Shown: positions 46,752-56,739, counted from the stretch's first letter. The stretch: DNA of 64,000 bases from Verrucomicrobiaceae bacterium (GCA_947507875.1 CANNQP010000021.1:1-64000); one strand, 5' to 3'. Notes: generated by a model not told the origin, from the letters alone. Numbers and translations are program-made.

Positions 46752-48002
46752 ATGGCCAGACACTGCATTTTCATTCTGATCCTGACTGTGTCTCTGCTAA
46801 TCGGGCTGGGCATGACCATGCTGGCTAGTACCAGCTTTTTCACCGAAGAGGGAGGTGGAGAAGCCTATGTCACACTTTGGAAACAGGCGATCTGGGTAGG
46901 CATTTCCGTGTTGGCATGCGTGGTTATGGCTTTGAACGACTATAACCGCTGGTATCAATGGCGTTGGTGGCTTTTTTCCGGAGCAGTCGTGGGCTTGATG
47001 TTATGTTACGAATGGCATTTCGCTCATTTACTTGGCTATAACCCCATGCTTGCGCATCGGGTCAATGGTGCCACCCGCTGGATCGGATACGGGGCATTGA
47101 ATCTACAACCTTCTGAATTAGCCAAAATTGCCTTAATCGTGGCTATGGCAGGTTGGTTTGCCAGCCATCAACAACTCGAACAAACATTCAAAGCTGGACT
47201 GATCAAACCCAGCCTCATTCTTGGCATCATCGTCTTGTTGATCGGTTGTGAAGTGGACTTGGGAAATGCGGCGGTTTCCACCATGGTTGGGGCTGGCATT
47301 ATGTTTGTGGCAGGCACACGGATTCGCTACTTTCTGATTCTTGGCACTCTGGCAGCCTCAGCTTTGTTTGTGGGAATAAAATTTGCCCCGAATCGTGTCG
47401 AACGAGTTATGGCGATTTTCGATCTCGAAAAGTTTAAGGACGGCATCGGCCTTCAGCAATGGGTCTCATGGCTAGCCTTTGGCTCGGGGGGGATGCAAGG
47501 TCGGGGTCTTGGTGAAGGCCGTATGAAGCTTTCTTATCTTCCAGAGGCACACACGGACTTTATTTTTCCCATGGTGGGCGAAGAACTCGGTCTATGGGGC
47601 ACGGTGGGCACGGTCGCTGTTTTCGTGTTACTGGTGTTTTCTGGCATGTGCATTAGCGCCTACGCACCGAATCGTTTTGGCAAACTACTAGGCTTCGGCC
47701 TAACTTTTTTATTAGGCTTGGAAGCATTGATCAATATGGGGGTCACCACGGCTCTGCTGCCAAATAAAGGTCTGCCGCTACCATTCGTCAGCTACGGTGG
47801 ATCTAGCCTTCTCGCCGCGATGATCGCCATCGGAATCTTAATTAACATTCATCGACAAGGCATCCATCTCGACTGGAATGATCTTCCCATTATTATTCGC
47901 AACAAGCGCTGGACCCCACAACTGTGTGGCCCATCGGGTTTGACGACGGCAGCTCAAGGTTCACTTCATGAGCCCAAACAACACGAACTGGGCAGTGAAT
48001 GA
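46752..48002 (+). CDS. ftsW: septal peptidoglycan glycosyltransferase (SEDS family)
   Basis: 416 residues with about ten membrane helices. SEDS motifs: RVNGATRWIGYGALNLQPSE (the ATRW/QPSE signature), AFGSGGMQGRGLGEGRMKLS, YLPEAHTDFIFPMVGEELGL (the EAHTDFIF motif with the catalytic Asp nearby) and LPLPFVSYGGSSLL. Clustering with ftsI and mur genes supports FtsW rather than RodA. It polymerises lipid II at the septum. The last 110 bp overlap the vanX-like gene on the other strand. Confidence 0.93.
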   Translation: MARHCIFILILTVSLLIGLGMTMLASTSFFTEEGGGEAYVTLWKQAIWVGISVLACVVMALNDYNRWYQWRWWLFSGAVVGLMLCYEWHFAHLLGYNPMLAHRVNGATRWIGYGALNLQPSELAKIALIVAMAGWFASHQQLEQTFKAGLIKPSLILGIIVLLIGCEVDLGNAAVSTMVGAGIMFVAGTRIRYFLILGTLAASALFVGIKFAPNRVERVMAIFDLEKFKDGIGLQQWVSWLAFGSGGMQGRGLGEGRMKLSYLPEAHTDFIFPMVGEELGLWGTVGTVAVFVLLVFSGMCISAYAPNRFGKLLGFGLTFLLGLEALINMGVTTALLPNKGLPLPFVSYGGSSLLAAMIAIGILINIHRQGIHLDWNDLPIIIRNKRWTPQLCGPSGLTTAAQGSLHEPKQHELGSE

Positions 48003-48627
48003 AGTCAATGTCGTCGAAATGCCACCATTCACCAGGCAGTGGCACAAGGCCCACCGCACGCATCACCTCATGCAACACAGCGACGTGATGCGCTGCCTCT
48101 GGATTGATTATTTCCGGCGGGTGGCGAGAAGGTTGTAGATTTTCATCAAATGACGTGGGCATTGGCAGTGCACGCCCTTCACGATCCACCAAAGTGGCAT
48201 CGACTGACACCCCTCCACAATGCCGCGACCAGCCTGTTTGAGGGTTCAAGAAAAGCCCCGTCCCTCCCCCATGAGCGTAAAGTTGTTTTTGGACTTCAGG
48301 CGGACGCCATGCATCCCAAATCAGCAGACCATACCCACGAGTCTGCAGCGCAGCCTGAGCAGCTTTCACACGCTCAGCCGTGTGCGCATGCAGCAGGGCT
48401 GGCATGTCGCGGGGATAAAGCGGTCGCCCGCTAACATTGTCCGCCGTGCGATAACGTAAATCGATTTTTAAGCTGGGTGCAAATGCGGGAAGGCTAACCA
48501 GTTGATGCATCGCCGCACGCTGGAGCACTGACTGTCTCTTCATGATGTCTCGACGCATGGAGGATGCGCAGGAGCAGAAGCCTACACCAAGAACACAAAG
48601 CAGTGTGCTCACGCGAGAAAATGACAT
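47893..48627 (-). CDS. VanX/DdpX-type D-Ala-D-Ala dipeptidase, lipoprotein
   Basis: 244 residues. N-terminal lipoprotein signal (lipobox region VGFCSC, Cys about 20). M15D zinc peptidase residues: WRP with Arg108, SRHCGGVSVDATL with His136 and Asp143 as zinc ligands, and GEWWHFD with catalytic Glu200 and ligand His203. The family hydrolyses D-Ala-D-Ala dipeptides; here the protein is exported, so recycling of released wall dipeptide is more likely than vancomycin resistance (inference; no vanH or vanA nearby). The C-terminal about 35 residues beyond the conserved core are encoded opposite the ftsW tail. Confidence 0.9.
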   Translation of the reverse strand: MSFSRVSTLLCVLGVGFCSCASSMRRDIMKRQSVLQRAAMHQLVSLPAFAPSLKIDLRYRTADNVSGRPLYPRDMPALLHAHTAERVKAAQAALQTRGYGLLIWDAWRPPEVQKQLYAHGGGTGLFLNPQTGWSRHCGGVSVDATLVDREGRALPMPTSFDENLQPSRHPPEIINPEAAHHVAVLHEVMRAVGLVPLPGEWWHFDDIDFIHCPVRVVWAHEVNLELPSSNPMGHTVVGSSACCE

Positions 48628-48695
48628 GGGGGGCTTTTTTGCTTCCGCCTAGGCCTCTCGCAAGGTAAGTTTCCACCAATCCACCCCCGCTGTTC

Positions 48696-49853
48696 ATGAG
48701 CCGCTATCAGATCCTCCATTCGCTGCTTCATTTTTTGTGTTTTTTTTTAGGGGCTGGCATTGGTTCCTTTCTCAACGTGGTCATCTATCGCCTCCCTCGT
48801 GGTATCTCTGTGAATAATCCACGACGCTCCTTTTGCCCGGCCTGCCATGATCAGATCCCTTGGTACCGCAACATTCCGGTGATGAGTTGGCTTTTGCTAC
48901 GTGGTCGCTGCGCGAATTGCGGCGCTTCGATTTCCGTGCGCTACCTCGGGGTGGAGCTGCTGACAGGACTCCTTTTCTATGGCATCTTTTGGAAAATGGG
49001 TGGCGACTGGTCGCAGATCACCGTGTGGGGACCCCAAGTGCTGATGCTGTGGATTTTCGCCAGTCTGCTGGTGGCAGGCAGCTTCATCGACATCGATCAC
49101 TACATTCTGCCGCATGAGATCACCCTAGGCGGAACCGCCATCGGTCTCATCGGGGCCATCTTCATTCCCACGATGATGCAAGAGACCTCCCCCCTGCGAG
49201 GAGGCATGATGTCCCTGGCCAGCGCCGCCCTAGGTTTGGGTGGACTTTGGATCGTGGTTGAGCTCGGCAAGCTCGCATTCGGCCGACGCCGTCTGCGCTA
49301 TGATACCCCGACCCCGTGGAGCGTAACTCAGCCTGATGACAAAGAGCCCCCCATCGTCACGCTTGGCGAGGAAACGACCGGCTGGGCAGACATCTTTTCC
49401 CGTGCCAGTGACCGCATGATCATCACGGCACCCGTCTTGGCTGTGAATGAGCGCGCTTATGAGAACGTCAGCGCTGAGCTCTGGATGGAAAAGCTCAAGG
49501 TTCGCCAACCCGATGGCAAATTGGACGAATTCGCCCTTGAGTCCGTCACCTTCCTCCAGGGCACCACGACGCATATCGTCATCCCGCGCGAGGCGATGGG
49601 CTTTGGTGACGTGCTTCTGCTCATGATGATCGGCTCCTTCACCGGCTGGCAGTGCGTGCTTTTCACTGTGCTGGCCGCCTCCGTGCTGGGCACACTCATC
49701 GCGGGTCTGTCTCGCCTCATGGGGCATAGCGAGTGGGGGCAAAAGATCCCTTTTGGCCCTTACTTAGCCGCTGGGGCACTCATCTGGGTGTTTAGCGGCC
49801 CTCAGATCTTGGCCTGGTATCTGTCGCTTCTGCATCGCGGCACCTACGCATAA
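48696..49853 (+). CDS. pilD: type IV prepilin peptidase with inserted domain
   Basis: 385 residues, membrane-bound. N-terminal GAGIGSFLNVVIYRLPRG and the zinc-type methylase region with Cys47, Cys50, Cys72 and Cys75 (CPAC ... CANC). The aspartic peptidase motifs are FIDIDHYILP (Asp132) and GFGD (Asp305). It cleaves and methylates type IV pilin or type II secretion pseudopilin precursors. Between the two catalytic Asp motifs is an unusual soluble insertion of about 100 residues (about 197-297, FGRRRLRYDTPTPWS ... LQGTTTHIVIPREAM). No pilin genes are adjacent. Confidence 0.92.
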   Translation: MSRYQILHSLLHFLCFFLGAGIGSFLNVVIYRLPRGISVNNPRRSFCPACHDQIPWYRNIPVMSWLLLRGRCANCGASISVRYLGVELLTGLLFYGIFWKMGGDWSQITVWGPQVLMLWIFASLLVAGSFIDIDHYILPHEITLGGTAIGLIGAIFIPTMMQETSPLRGGMMSLASAALGLGGLWIVVELGKLAFGRRRLRYDTPTPWSVTQPDDKEPPIVTLGEETTGWADIFSRASDRMIITAPVLAVNERAYENVSAELWMEKLKVRQPDGKLDEFALESVTFLQGTTTHIVIPREAMGFGDVLLLMMIGSFTGWQCVLFTVLAASVLGTLIAGLSRLMGHSEWGQKIPFGPYLAAGALIWVFSGPQILAWYLSLLHRGTYA

Positions 49854-49893
49854 AGCGCTCGCATCGAACCCGGGTGCAGTTCAAAATACCATC

Positions 49894-51759
49894 ATGGATC
49901 GCAGCCCAGCCCTTGGAGGTTTCACCCGCATCGCCTCGCGTGTCGCGCTGCGAGTCGCTTTGCGGCGCTGGCTGAGTCTGCTCTCGCATACCTGGATCGG
50001 CACCAGCTCCCTCATCGCTCTTTTCCTCCTCCTTGGGCTGCTGCTCGGGCAGACCTGGATGCAAGGGCTTGCTTGGCTCAGTTACCTCGGCTGGCTGACA
50101 GGAGCCATGGCCTTGACCTGGCTTCGACGTCCCTCCATGTACAGCGTTTTCGCCCTTTGGGACCAAGCCGCCGGCCGGCATGAGGCCTTTGCGAGCGCGT
50201 GGTGGTTTCAGCAGCAGGAGTCACTTAGTCCGCAAGCCCAAGCCCACCTCACGGCCCAACTCGCCCAATTGCCTCATGCGCTCCAGCAGCTACCTCAGCA
50301 GTTGCCCCTTTGTTTTCACAAAAAAATCGCCACGCCCACCGTGGTGCTCCTGCTGGGCACTCTGATTTTCCAGGTTGCGGAACCTCAGGTCGATGCCCTG
50401 ATCGTGGATGAAACCATGGCTGAAGTGGCCCAAGCGGAGGCCGAAAAACTGAACCGCTCTAGCTGGCAGAAAAAACAGCTCAGCGGGCTCAACGAAACCG
50501 AACAAAAGGACCTCAAGGAGCTGCAAAAGAGCCTGCAAAAAGCTGCCGAGACTCTCGAAAACGCCGTCGGCAAAAACGCACGTGGAGTCATCGCCGAACT
50601 AGAACAGAGAGCACGTGAGGCCGAAAAGCTCGCTCGCCGCCTCGCTGCCGACCTGGATGCCTGGGCCTCCGAAACACTGATCCGCTCCATGCGCAGCCAC
50701 GCCGACACTGCTGACCTGGGCGATGCGGTGGCAGCACGCCGTGCGGAAGAGAGCGCCAATGCTGCGGAAAAGATCGCGCATAAGCTCAGCGCTCCCCAGC
50801 TTAGCCAAGACGCAACCGAGCGCTGGAACCAGACCCTCAGCGATCAAAAAAAGAGCGCCGATGCAGCAGACCACCGCCGATTGGTCGGGCAGCATGTTCT
50901 CGAAGCTGCCTCGAAAATGGCCAAGCGGCAAGTCGGCCAAGCTGGCGCCGAATTCCAAAAACTAGCCGACGCGATGCGTGAGCAGGCCAGGCGAGAAGAA
51001 GCCAGTCAGCAACTCGAAAAACTGGCCCAGCAGCTGCGAGATTCAGGGAGCAGCCTCACTGGGCAAAACCAGGCCGGAGAGATGCAAAAAATGGCAGCCG
51101 CAGGACAATCCAGCACCCTCGGCCAAACACCGCAGGGGCAGAGCCCCCAGGTGCCGCAAAATCAAGCCCAAAGCTCCAGCGGCGCTTCCTCTTCCATGGC
51201 CCAGCCCCCCCAGACGATGCAACCTCCTGGCCTAGGACAACTCAGCCAACAGGACAGGCAGCAGACACCCATACCTGGCACTGGTCCGTCACAAAAAATG
51301 CAGTTCCAGCCTGGCCGTGCGGGAGAAAAGCCCGCGCCCGGCCAGCCGATGCTCTTTGCCCCCATACCAGGGCAAGACCCTGCGAAAAAACCAGACGCAT
51401 TCTTTCTTGGACCTCCCGGACCTCCAAATCAGCAGGGGCAGACCACCACGCTTTCCCTGCCGGGTGGCAAAGACCCGGGTGTTGGCCAGGCCGAACTTAA
51501 AGCTGCCCCCACCGAGGCAAGCGCCACCGGCCAGCAAGCTGTCGTGGCCGCCAGGCAAAATCAGGAGGGAGCCTCCAGCTCACGCTCCGTGGAGGGGGGA
51601 GCACGCCCTGAATCGGCCTCACGACAAGCCAGCGCCGTCGCCCTTGAAGCCCTAGCCGCTGAGGAAGCCGCTCTTGAGGAAGCCCCGCTCCCCCCCGCGC
51701 GCCGAGATCAAGTCCGCCGCTACTTCACCGAACTACGCAGACGCTTTGAAAAGGAATAG
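49894..51759 (+). CDS. membrane protein with long coiled coil, DUF4175-like
   Basis: 621 residues. Two membrane helices near the start (about 36-75) and a third at 145-162, then a long Ala/Glu/Lys coiled-coil region (about 165-390), a Gln/Pro/Ser/Gly-rich low-complexity segment (about 390-560), and a basic C-terminal helix (PARRDQVRRYFTELRRRFEKE). The architecture resembles DUF4175-type proteins of MoxR/BatA-linked clusters in PVC and Bacteroidetes bacteria, but neither MoxR nor a VWA gene is in the window. The function is unknown. 83 bp before the first pstB gene. Confidence 0.75.
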   Translation: MDRSPALGGFTRIASRVALRVALRRWLSLLSHTWIGTSSLIALFLLLGLLLGQTWMQGLAWLSYLGWLTGAMALTWLRRPSMYSVFALWDQAAGRHEAFASAWWFQQQESLSPQAQAHLTAQLAQLPHALQQLPQQLPLCFHKKIATPTVVLLLGTLIFQVAEPQVDALIVDETMAEVAQAEAEKLNRSSWQKKQLSGLNETEQKDLKELQKSLQKAAETLENAVGKNARGVIAELEQRAREAEKLARRLAADLDAWASETLIRSMRSHADTADLGDAVAARRAEESANAAEKIAHKLSAPQLSQDATERWNQTLSDQKKSADAADHRRLVGQHVLEAASKMAKRQVGQAGAEFQKLADAMREQARREEASQQLEKLAQQLRDSGSSLTGQNQAGEMQKMAAAGQSSTLGQTPQGQSPQVPQNQAQSSSGASSSMAQPPQTMQPPGLGQLSQQDRQQTPIPGTGPSQKMQFQPGRAGEKPAPGQPMLFAPIPGQDPAKKPDAFFLGPPGPPNQQGQTTTLSLPGGKDPGVGQAELKAAPTEASATGQQAVVAARQNQEGASSSRSVEGGARPESASRQASAVALEALAAEEAALEEAPLPPARRDQVRRYFTELRRRFEKE

Positions 51760-51842
51760 AAGCTTGATTGACCGGAAGCCGTCGGTATCACAGGCCCTGC
51801 TGCGCTCAATCCACCCTGCCGCAGCCCCCTACCAGCCGCCCC

Positions 51843-52625
51843 ATGCCGCCCCAAGAGTCCAACGCCACGCCACCCGTCGTCGAGATTAGGGAGATGGACT
51901 TTGCCTATGGAGATAAAATCGCTCTCCATCAGATTCAACTCGCCGTAGAAAAGCATCGTGTCACCGCGTTGATCGGCCCTTCGGGTTGTGGCAAAAGCAC
52001 CCTACTGCGCTGCATCAACCGGATGAACGACCGAGTGCCCAGTGCCCGCATCGCACGCGGAGCAGTGCTCGTGAAGGGCAAAAATATTCATGACCCCGAT
52101 GTCGATCTAACCCAGCTGCGCAAGCAGGTCGGCATGGTCTTTCAGAAGAGCAATCCCTTCCCCAAGACCATTTATGAAAACGTGGCCTACGGCCTACGCG
52201 TCCATGGCGAAAAGGATGGTCAAATTCTAGACGCAGCTGTCGAGCACGCGCTACGCCAAGCCGCTCTTTGGGATGAACTGAAGGACCGCCTGAACGATCA
52301 TGCACTAGGCCTCAGCGGGGGCCAACAGCAGCGCCTCTGCATCGCACGCGCCATCGCGACGCATCCAGACGTGTTACTGATGGACGAACCCTGCTCCGCC
52401 CTGGACCCCATCGCCACCCTCAAGATTGAGGAGCTGATCCATCAACTCGCGCACGACTACACCGTCATCATCGTCACTCACAACATGCAGCAAGCCGTGC
52501 GCGTCAGCCACTACACCGCCTTCTTGCATCTCGGGAAGCTCATCGAGTTCGGTGAAACCGAGCACATGTTCAATAAGCCTCGGGAAAAACTAACCGAAAG
52601 TTACCTGCGCGGCACCTTTAGCTGA
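51843..52625 (+). CDS. pstB: phosphate ABC transporter ATPase, first copy
   Basis: 260 residues from the ATG at 51843; an in-frame ATG at 51768 adds 25 atypical residues. Walker [10 protein letters not shown] at 45-53, PstB-type [32 protein letters not shown], signature [16 protein letters not shown], Walker [17 protein letters not shown], and the H-loop [13 protein letters not shown]. It energises high-affinity phosphate import with PstCA. A second pstB follows after 10 bp; pstS, pstC, pstA and phoU are not adjacent. Confidence 0.93.
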   Translation: MPPQESNATPPVVEIREMDFAYGDKIALHQIQLAVEKHRVTALIGPSGCGKSTLLRCINRMNDRVPSARIARGAVLVKGKNIHDPDVDLTQLRKQVGMVFQKSNPFPKTIYENVAYGLRVHGEKDGQILDAAVEHALRQAALWDELKDRLNDHALGLSGGQQQRLCIARAIATHPDVLLMDEPCSALDPIATLKIEELIHQLAHDYTVIIVTHNMQQAVRVSHYTAFLHLGKLIEFGETEHMFNKPREKLTESYLRGTFS

Positions 52626-52635
52626 TCCACTGCCC

Positions 52636-53421
52636 ATGCCCGAGCCTACCGCAGCCACGTCTGACGCTCACTTCATCCAAGTGGAGCGCTTCAATTATGC
52701 TTATGGTGATCATCAGGTTTTGTTCGATGTCGATCTGAGCCTACACCGCGAGGACATCACGGCGCTAATCGGGCCTTCAGGTTGTGGGAAGAGCACTTTG
52801 CTGAGGTCCATCAATCGCATCAATGACCTCGTCGAGATCGCGCGTGTCGTCGGCGGCAGCATTCGCATCGATGGCGTGGACATTTACTCGCCAGAGGTGG
52901 ATGTGATCAATTTGCGCAGGAACGTGGGCATGGTTTTCCAGAAGTACAATCCCTTCCCCCGCAGCATCTTTGAAAATGCCGTCTATGGCCTACGGGTGGC
53001 AGGGGTCACGGACAAAAACGAACTGGAAGAGGCGGCGGAACGCAGTCTTCGTCTCGCAGCACTTTGGGATGAAGTGAAGGACCGCCTTCACGAGCAGGCG
53101 ACCGGCCTTAGCGGTGGCCAGCAGCAGAGGCTCTGCATCGCCCGAGCGGTAGCTTTGCAGCCACGCGTCTTGCTCATGGATGAGCCATGTGCCGCACTCG
53201 ACCCCATCGCCACGGCTCGCATTGAGGACCTCATTGCCCAGCTCAGGGGACAGTTCACCTTTGTCATCGTCACTCACAACATGGAGCAGGCGAAACGCAT
53301 CGCCGACAAGACTGCCTTTTTTTACAAAGGCAAAGTGATCGAGTATGACGACACGTTAGAAATTTTCGGCAACCCACGCCAAAAGCTAACAGAACAATAC
53401 GTCACAGGACGGCTCGTCTAA
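52636..53421 (+). CDS. pstB: phosphate ABC transporter ATPase, second copy
   Basis: 261 residues with the same motif set: Walker [63 protein letters not shown] and [13 protein letters not shown]. It clearly differs from the first copy (roughly 60-70 % similar by eye), so this is an old duplication rather than a recent tandem copy. Family knowledge: two PstB proteins can pair as a heterodimer or serve alternative Pst systems. The missing permease genes are the odd point. Confidence 0.93.
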   Translation: MPEPTAATSDAHFIQVERFNYAYGDHQVLFDVDLSLHREDITALIGPSGCGKSTLLRSINRINDLVEIARVVGGSIRIDGVDIYSPEVDVINLRRNVGMVFQKYNPFPRSIFENAVYGLRVAGVTDKNELEEAAERSLRLAALWDEVKDRLHEQATGLSGGQQQRLCIARAVALQPRVLLMDEPCAALDPIATARIEDLIAQLRGQFTFVIVTHNMEQAKRIADKTAFFYKGKVIEYDDTLEIFGNPRQKLTEQYVTGRLV

Positions 53422-53521
53422 GCTAGGCGGTCGATTAGGAAAGCGTGCATCCGACGTTTGCTGCATCCCTCAGCCTGCGCAAAGACGATTCGTTTGTTTG
53501 CCATCAGCACCTCACATGGGG

Positions 53522-55075
53522 CTAGGGCTTCACGGGTTCTTTTTCAAAGTCCGTCGGCAGGACCCAACCTGCTTTAACTCTTTCGCCACGCATGAATCTC
53601 TCGTAAAAACCAGCACCCTGAGTCACGGGGTATTCGTCGAAAACCTTACCATTGCCTAGCATGCGCGGGTCGTTTTGCTGCCTCAGTTCAGACTCCATTC
53701 GCTCTCGCAGCCGTGTCACGGTCGCAGCATGGACGGACTCGGCCGCAAGATTTTGCACCGCGTGAGCATCGACACTTAGGTCATAAAATTCTTCGCCCGG
53801 CCTCATGCCAAAGTTGAGCTGCCAGTAGCGATTTTTGCGCTGCCTCCGCCCTATCTCTAGAATCATGCTTTTGGTTGGGCTTGCGTCAGTGTCGAGATAA
53901 CCCGTCTCAGGATTACCCACTGGCCAGCGAGAGGGTTCGTAATTCTTCAGATAAAGATGCTCAGCCGTGAGAATGCCTCGGATGGGGTAACCTGCATCGT
54001 GTGGACGACCGACATCGGTCCGCTCTTTGCCGATGAGGGTGTGATCGCGCGCGGGGATGACACGACCGCCGTGTTCACTTTCCAGGATAGGACGCCAACT
54101 CTTTCCTGTGATAGGCTTCATACCAGAGTCTGCGGCAGAGATACCTGCGTAGTCTAGCACCGTGGGCGCGATGTCAGTGAAGTTGACGAAATCGTCCACC
54201 ACGCGTCCAGTTTTTTTCATCCCGGCGGGAAAGCGCACAGCCAGAGGTACATGATTGCTGTCGGGGTAGGCGTGGCCTTTGCATCGGGGGAAAGGCATGC
54301 CGTGATCGGAGGTGACAATGATGATGGTGCGGTTTAGCAAGCCGCGCCTCTCCAACTCAGCGATCATGCGGCCCAAGTGACGATCGGTATGCTCAACCTC
54401 ATAGGCATAGTCCAGCATGTCATGCCTAACGATTTCGTCATCTGGCCAAGTGTTGGGCACTTGCGGGATATCCGATAACTTTTTGCCGCCCTTTTTCACA
54501 CCGGATTGGTACTCGTATTCACGGTGTGGCTCTAGGCTGCCGTACCAAAAGCACCAAGGCTTATCCTGCGGACATTCATTGAGAAAGTCGATGAAGTTGG
54601 CGGCATAATCATTCGGAGTCATGCCGGAAGCTGGCGGCGGAGCTTTGCGCTTGGCGTAGAGTTTGCCCGTGATCTGCCGCGGTAAGCCAGCCACATCGTT
54701 GGCGATGCCGGGTCCCCAGCCTTTGCCCGTCATGCCCATGTGCCAACCGCGCTCGGTCAGCACCTCAGGCCAGCTTTTGAGAGGTGCGGGAAAGTAGGCC
54801 ATGTGATTGCCGGCTTGCTCGTTCTGCCAGGCATGTCGGCCAGTTAGAACAATGGCCCGCGAGGGGGCGCACTTGGCCACAGGTGTGTAGGCTTGGGTGA
54901 AGAGGACGCCTTCTTTGGCGATGCGGTCGAAGGCTGGGGTCTGCACCCAGGGCGTGCCATAGACACCCGCGTGGGCCCCCCAATCATCCGCGATGGCAAA
55001 AAGAATGTTCGGACGCTCTTCGGCAAAGAGCATCGAGACGACGAGGCAGCAAAGGCTAAGCAACAAGCGGACCAT
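53522..55075 (-). CDS. secreted sulfatase, sulfamidase-like
   Basis: 517 residues with a signal peptide (cleavage near residue 18). Formylglycine sulfatase motif [12 protein letters not shown] with Cys69; metal-site acids Asp30 and Asp31 (FAIADDWG), and later [33 protein letters not shown]. It should hydrolyse sulfate esters or N-sulfates of polysaccharides after FGE activation; the pattern resembles heparan N-sulfatases. Sulfatases of this kind are expanded in Verrucomicrobia and Planctomycetes. No FGE gene is visible here. Downstream it ends before pstB, convergently. Confidence 0.92.
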   Translation of the reverse strand: MVRLLLSLCCLVVSMLFAEERPNILFAIADDWGAHAGVYGTPWVQTPAFDRIAKEGVLFTQAYTPVAKCAPSRAIVLTGRHAWQNEQAGNHMAYFPAPLKSWPEVLTERGWHMGMTGKGWGPGIANDVAGLPRQITGKLYAKRKAPPPASGMTPNDYAANFIDFLNECPQDKPWCFWYGSLEPHREYEYQSGVKKGGKKLSDIPQVPNTWPDDEIVRHDMLDYAYEVEHTDRHLGRMIAELERRGLLNRTIIIVTSDHGMPFPRCKGHAYPDSNHVPLAVRFPAGMKKTGRVVDDFVNFTDIAPTVLDYAGISAADSGMKPITGKSWRPILESEHGGRVIPARDHTLIGKERTDVGRPHDAGYPIRGILTAEHLYLKNYEPSRWPVGNPETGYLDTDASPTKSMILEIGRRQRKNRYWQLNFGMRPGEEFYDLSVDAHAVQNLAAESVHAATVTRLRERMESELRQQNDPRMLGNGKVFDEYPVTQGAGFYERFMRGERVKAGWVLPTDFEKEPVKP

Positions 55076-55120
55076 AAGGGCAGGCGTAAACGCAAAAACG
55101 GTCGTGATCTTCCCCGCGAG

Positions 55121-55354
55121 CTAAGCCTGAGACGAAATCCATGCCGCAATTGATTCTGGCGTGCACAAATGCCTGCGAGAAACCTCTGCCTGAGGCAAAG
55201 GACGCTCCACCGCAGTTTCGAGCACGAGGAGCAACTGCATGACCGCCAGGGAATCCAGGCCTAGAGCAAAGAGGTCACTTTCAGGCAGCAAGGCTTCCTG
55301 CACCTCCAGAATTTGGTTCTGGAGAATGAGATCGATGACTTGAGTAGCTAACAT
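55121..55354 (-). CDS. acyl carrier protein-like protein
   Basis: 77 residues with the carrier signature DLFALGLDSLAVMQLL; Ser35 is the phosphopantetheine attachment site. Four-helix pattern of ACP size (usual 75-80 residues). Not encoded near fab genes, so it is probably a specialised carrier rather than the housekeeping AcpP. It lies 45 bp upstream of the sulfatase on the same strand, possibly co-transcribed, and divergent from the TolQ-like gene. Confidence 0.88.
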   Translation of the reverse strand: MLATQVIDLILQNQILEVQEALLPESDLFALGLDSLAVMQLLLVLETAVERPLPQAEVSRRHLCTPESIAAWISSQA

Positions 55355-55468
55355 GGCAGGAGATCTGTGGGGCTGAAAAGCTCATCAAGTCCACTGTCAA
55401 GGAATTGTCTCGCCGTGGGCGGTGTCCCTTCTTGCAAGGCTGCCTAGGGCGCGTACTATCCGTGCCGC

Positions 55469-56281
55469 ATGCCGACCCACCGTCTTTTTTCAGCCGCCGC
55501 CCTCATGGCGATTCTTCTTGCCTGCATGACTCCTGCGGCGGAAGCCCAGACTGCGGCACCCATGCCTGTCGCCGAAGCCACGGCAGAGGCCCCGGAAAAT
55601 CCATATGCCGCTGCACTAACGCTGGATGGTTTTATCCAGCGCACAGGCATCATGGCCTATCCACTGATCGGATTGTCGATGGTAACCGCTTTCTTTATCG
55701 TTCTGTTCACCCTTACTGTGCGCCAGGGCACTGTGGTCAGCGATGCCTTCATGAACAGTGCTGATGCCCTGATTCGCAAACAAGACTATCTCGGACTGCT
55801 GGCGGTGTGCAATCGACGCAACGAATGCATCGCCCGCATCACAGCCAAGACTCTGGATTTTGCCACACGCAACCCCTCCGCGAGCTTTGAAGAAGTCAAA
55901 GAAGTCACCGAAGCCGAAGGCAATCGTCAATCCAGCCTACTGCTCGCACGCATTGCTTACCTGGGGGATGTGGGTGCGGTCGCCCCAATGATCGGCCTGC
56001 TGGGCACGACGCTGGGCATGATCACAACCTTCCACGAGATCTCCAACACACAGTATGGTGGCAGCAATCAACTCGGGCTGGCACAAGGTGTGTCAGAAGC
56101 ATTGCTGTGCACAGCCTCTGGGCTGGTCATTGGTATTCCAGCACTCATCTTTTACGCCATTTTCCGCGGCAAAGTCAATCGACTGATCTCGGAGATGGAG
56201 GCGGCCACGACGCATATCATGGCTCTGTTGGCAGTGCAGTACAAACGCGCCGCCCGAGCCGCTGCAGGTCGTGCTGAGTGA
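55469..56281 (+). CDS. MotA/TolQ/ExbB proton channel protein
   Basis: 270 residues with a signal-like N-terminal helix (residues 5-25), an Ala/Pro-rich segment, and then three membrane helices (about 58-80, 165-188 and 208-232). The family core GDVGAVAPMIGLLGTTLGMI and GVSEALLCTASGLVIGIPAL is intact. Such channels use proton flow with ExbD/TolR to drive TonB, Tol or gliding machines. It overlaps the next gene region; its stop TGA at 56279-56281 lies in the GTGA overlap. Confidence 0.92.
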   Translation: MPTHRLFSAAALMAILLACMTPAAEAQTAAPMPVAEATAEAPENPYAAALTLDGFIQRTGIMAYPLIGLSMVTAFFIVLFTLTVRQGTVVSDAFMNSADALIRKQDYLGLLAVCNRRNECIARITAKTLDFATRNPSASFEEVKEVTEAEGNRQSSLLLARIAYLGDVGAVAPMIGLLGTTLGMITTFHEISNTQYGGSNQLGLAQGVSEALLCTASGLVIGIPALIFYAIFRGKVNRLISEMEAATTHIMALLAVQYKRAARAAAGRAE

Positions 56282-56301
56282 CCCACCACCTGCCCTCTCC
56301 C

Positions 56302-56739
56302 ATGAACTTTCGCAAACAAACCTCCATTGAGCCCACTCCGATGCAGTTGGCTCCGCTGGTGGATGTGCTCTTTCTGCTAGTGATCTTCTTCGCCGTGACC
56401 TCCCACTACGCGAAGAATGAACAGGTCATGGACATCAGTGTGCCAGCCGCCGATGAGGGCAAAGAAAAAGAAAGTCGCCATGTTGGTGAAATCATCATCA
56501 ACATCAAAACAGCAGGTGAAATCATCGTGAATGGGCAGCAGCTCACGGAAGACGAACTTTTGATCAAACTGAAGAATATCGCCTCCGTGTTTAAAGATCA
56601 GGCTGTGATCTTGCGTGGGGATGAAGTGGCGAACTATAAACACGTGATCCGCGTGCTCGACACCTGCCAAAAAGCGGGGATTTGGAATATCGCTTTTGCC
56701 ACTCGTAAACCTGAGGCGGAGAGCCTCAAGAATCCGTGA
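56302..56739 (+). CDS. ExbD/TolR family protein
   Basis: 145 residues from the ATG at 56302; an upstream GTG at 56278 overlapping the channel gene is possible. Short cytoplasmic N-terminus, one membrane helix carrying the essential Asp (QLAPLVDVLFLLVIFFAV; Asp in LVDVL), and a periplasmic domain with VILRGDEVANYKHVIRVLD. Forms the stator with the TolQ/ExbB-like protein immediately upstream. Partner of the following TPR gene by position (48 bp). Confidence 0.92.
   Translation: MNFRKQTSIEPTPMQLAPLVDVLFLLVIFFAVTSHYAKNEQVMDISVPAADEGKEKESRHVGEIIINIKTAGEIIVNGQQLTEDELLIKLKNIASVFKDQAVILRGDEVANYKHVIRVLDTCQKAGIWNIAFATRKPEAESLKNP

Noticed and set aside
47893..48627. Vancomycin-resistance gene cluster
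   Set aside because: Only the VanX-like peptidase is present and it carries a lipoprotein signal; no vanH, vanA-type ligase or vanRS genes are nearby.
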